Of a stretch of DNA of 64,000 bases, positions 63,767-64,000 are shown piece by piece; the first letter of the stretch is position 1, and each line of letters begins with the position of its first letter. Below the pieces are notes generated by a model that did no database searches, was not told where the DNA came from, and saw only the letters and a list, made by a program, of their open reading frames with translations. This DNA is from Azospirillum brasilense (lineage in GTDB: Bacteria; Pseudomonadota; Alphaproteobacteria; Azospirillales; Azospirillaceae): contig NZ_QOKV01000007.1 of NCBI RefSeq assembly GCF_008365405.1, positions 62,001-126,000 of the forward strand, in the 5' to 3' direction. The position numbers were made by a program, and so were the translations under genes.

Positions 63767-64000
63767 TCAGTCCTCGTCCTGAATCGTGATGGCGGAGGCC
63801 ACGCAGGGATCGAGTGCGGCCACCAACAGGCCGGCACGCTCGGCCAGACCCGCGTCGGCCGAAGCATCGGCCAAGCCCCGGGCCAGCGGCCCGTCCGCGG
63901 CGAAGTTCCATTCGGTCGGCGCTGCGATGCGATAATCGGCGATGCGACCGTCCTCAAGCCGCAGCCAGTGGGCAAGCCGCCCGCGGGCCGTCTCCACGAC
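63767..64000 (-). CDS. HupK-like hydrogenase large-subunit-related protein, C-terminal part
   Basis: The frame is open to the window edge, so only the last ~77 residues are seen. [37 protein letters not shown] and [16 protein letters not shown] resemble the end of a NiFe hydrogenase large subunit: the (A/T)RG-xx-HW segment, PTxWN and DPCxx. The usual second C-terminal cysteine and the cleaved tail after it are not present (DPCVAS rather than DPCLAC). That pattern fits HupK, a scaffold-like large-subunit relative found next to hypA in uptake hydrogenase clusters of rhizobia and phototrophs. HupK is inferred; the N-terminal ligands lie outside the window. Confidence 0.7.
   Translation of the reverse strand, partial: VVETARGRLAHWLRLEDGRIADYRIAAPTEWNFAADGPLARGLADASADAGLAERAGLLVAALDPCVASAITIQDED

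Overview
The window is high-GC alphaproteobacterial chromosome, most likely from Azospirillum (A. brasilense-like) or a close relative in the Rhodospirillales. The evidence is a five-gene cheA-cheW-cheY-cheB-cheR operon whose CheA carries a C-terminal receiver domain (the layout known for the A. brasilense Che1 operon), the alphaproteobacterial regulators CtrA, CcrM and FlbD, an FlhF/FlhG pair of the kind used for polar flagella, and an uptake-hydrogenase hyp cluster. No tRNA, rRNA, CRISPR array, prophage or insertion sequence was seen; the content is chromosomal core plus motility and hydrogenase modules.

Layout. 1-3.4 kb: chemotaxis operon (+), with CheA cut by the window edge. 3.4-4.7 kb: a LysR regulator divergent from a DUF1127 gene, with an inverted repeat between them. 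4.8-7.5 kb: ctrA (-) divergent from fliI-fliJ (+), sharing a TTAA-rich region with GANTC methylation sites. 7.6-9.2 kb: a Cache-GGDEF gene broken by a 16-bp tandem duplication. 9.3-21.1 kb: a long leftward flagellar operon, fliF-fliH-fliN-motA/pomA-flbD-flhA-flhF-flhG-fliK-like-T-fold protein, preceded by a good sigma-54 promoter. 21.6-25.6 kb: a PraR-like HTH regulator, an aminotransferase and a Cache histidine kinase. 25.8-30.7 kb: an alpha-2-macroglobulin-like protein lacking its thioester residues. 31.2-37.0 kb: a MerR-controlled beta-oxidation operon (thiolase, FadN-type bifunctional enzyme, acyl-CoA dehydrogenase). 37.5-41.3 kb: a NarL-type response regulator, CBS protein, OmpW, a lipoprotein and a FAD oxidoreductase. 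41.4-47.4 kb: the chromosome-maintenance group smc-dsbA-dciA divergent from mutY. 47.4-51.2 kb: a VWA protein, a large histidine kinase and folB. 51.4-54.0 kb: ccrM, rnhB and a double cyclic-nucleotide-binding protein. 54.2-58.2 kb: a YchJ-like protein, a double cold-shock protein, a CtpA protease and an ExoY-type sugar transferase. 58.4-64 kb: hydrogenase maturation genes in the transcription order (hupK-like)-hypA-hypB-lysE-hypF-hypC-hypE.

How it fits together. Chemotaxis, flagellar assembly, CtrA and CcrM form a cell-cycle/motility network. FlbD probably activates its own sigma-54 operon, and CtrA and CcrM sites occur upstream of ctrA/fliI and ccrM. The MerR regulator probably senses an acyl-CoA-type effector and controls the fad operon through a palindrome at its own promoter. 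The hyp genes build the NiFe(CN)2CO centre of a hydrogenase whose structural genes must lie outside the window.

The most unusual observations are the 16-bp duplication that splits the GGDEF gene, the cluster of three GANTC sites in front of ccrM, the absence of hypD from the hyp cluster with a LysE-type exporter in the operon, a QueF-like T-fold protein without catalytic residues at the end of the flagellar operon, and a strong unexplained hairpin near 22.46 kb.
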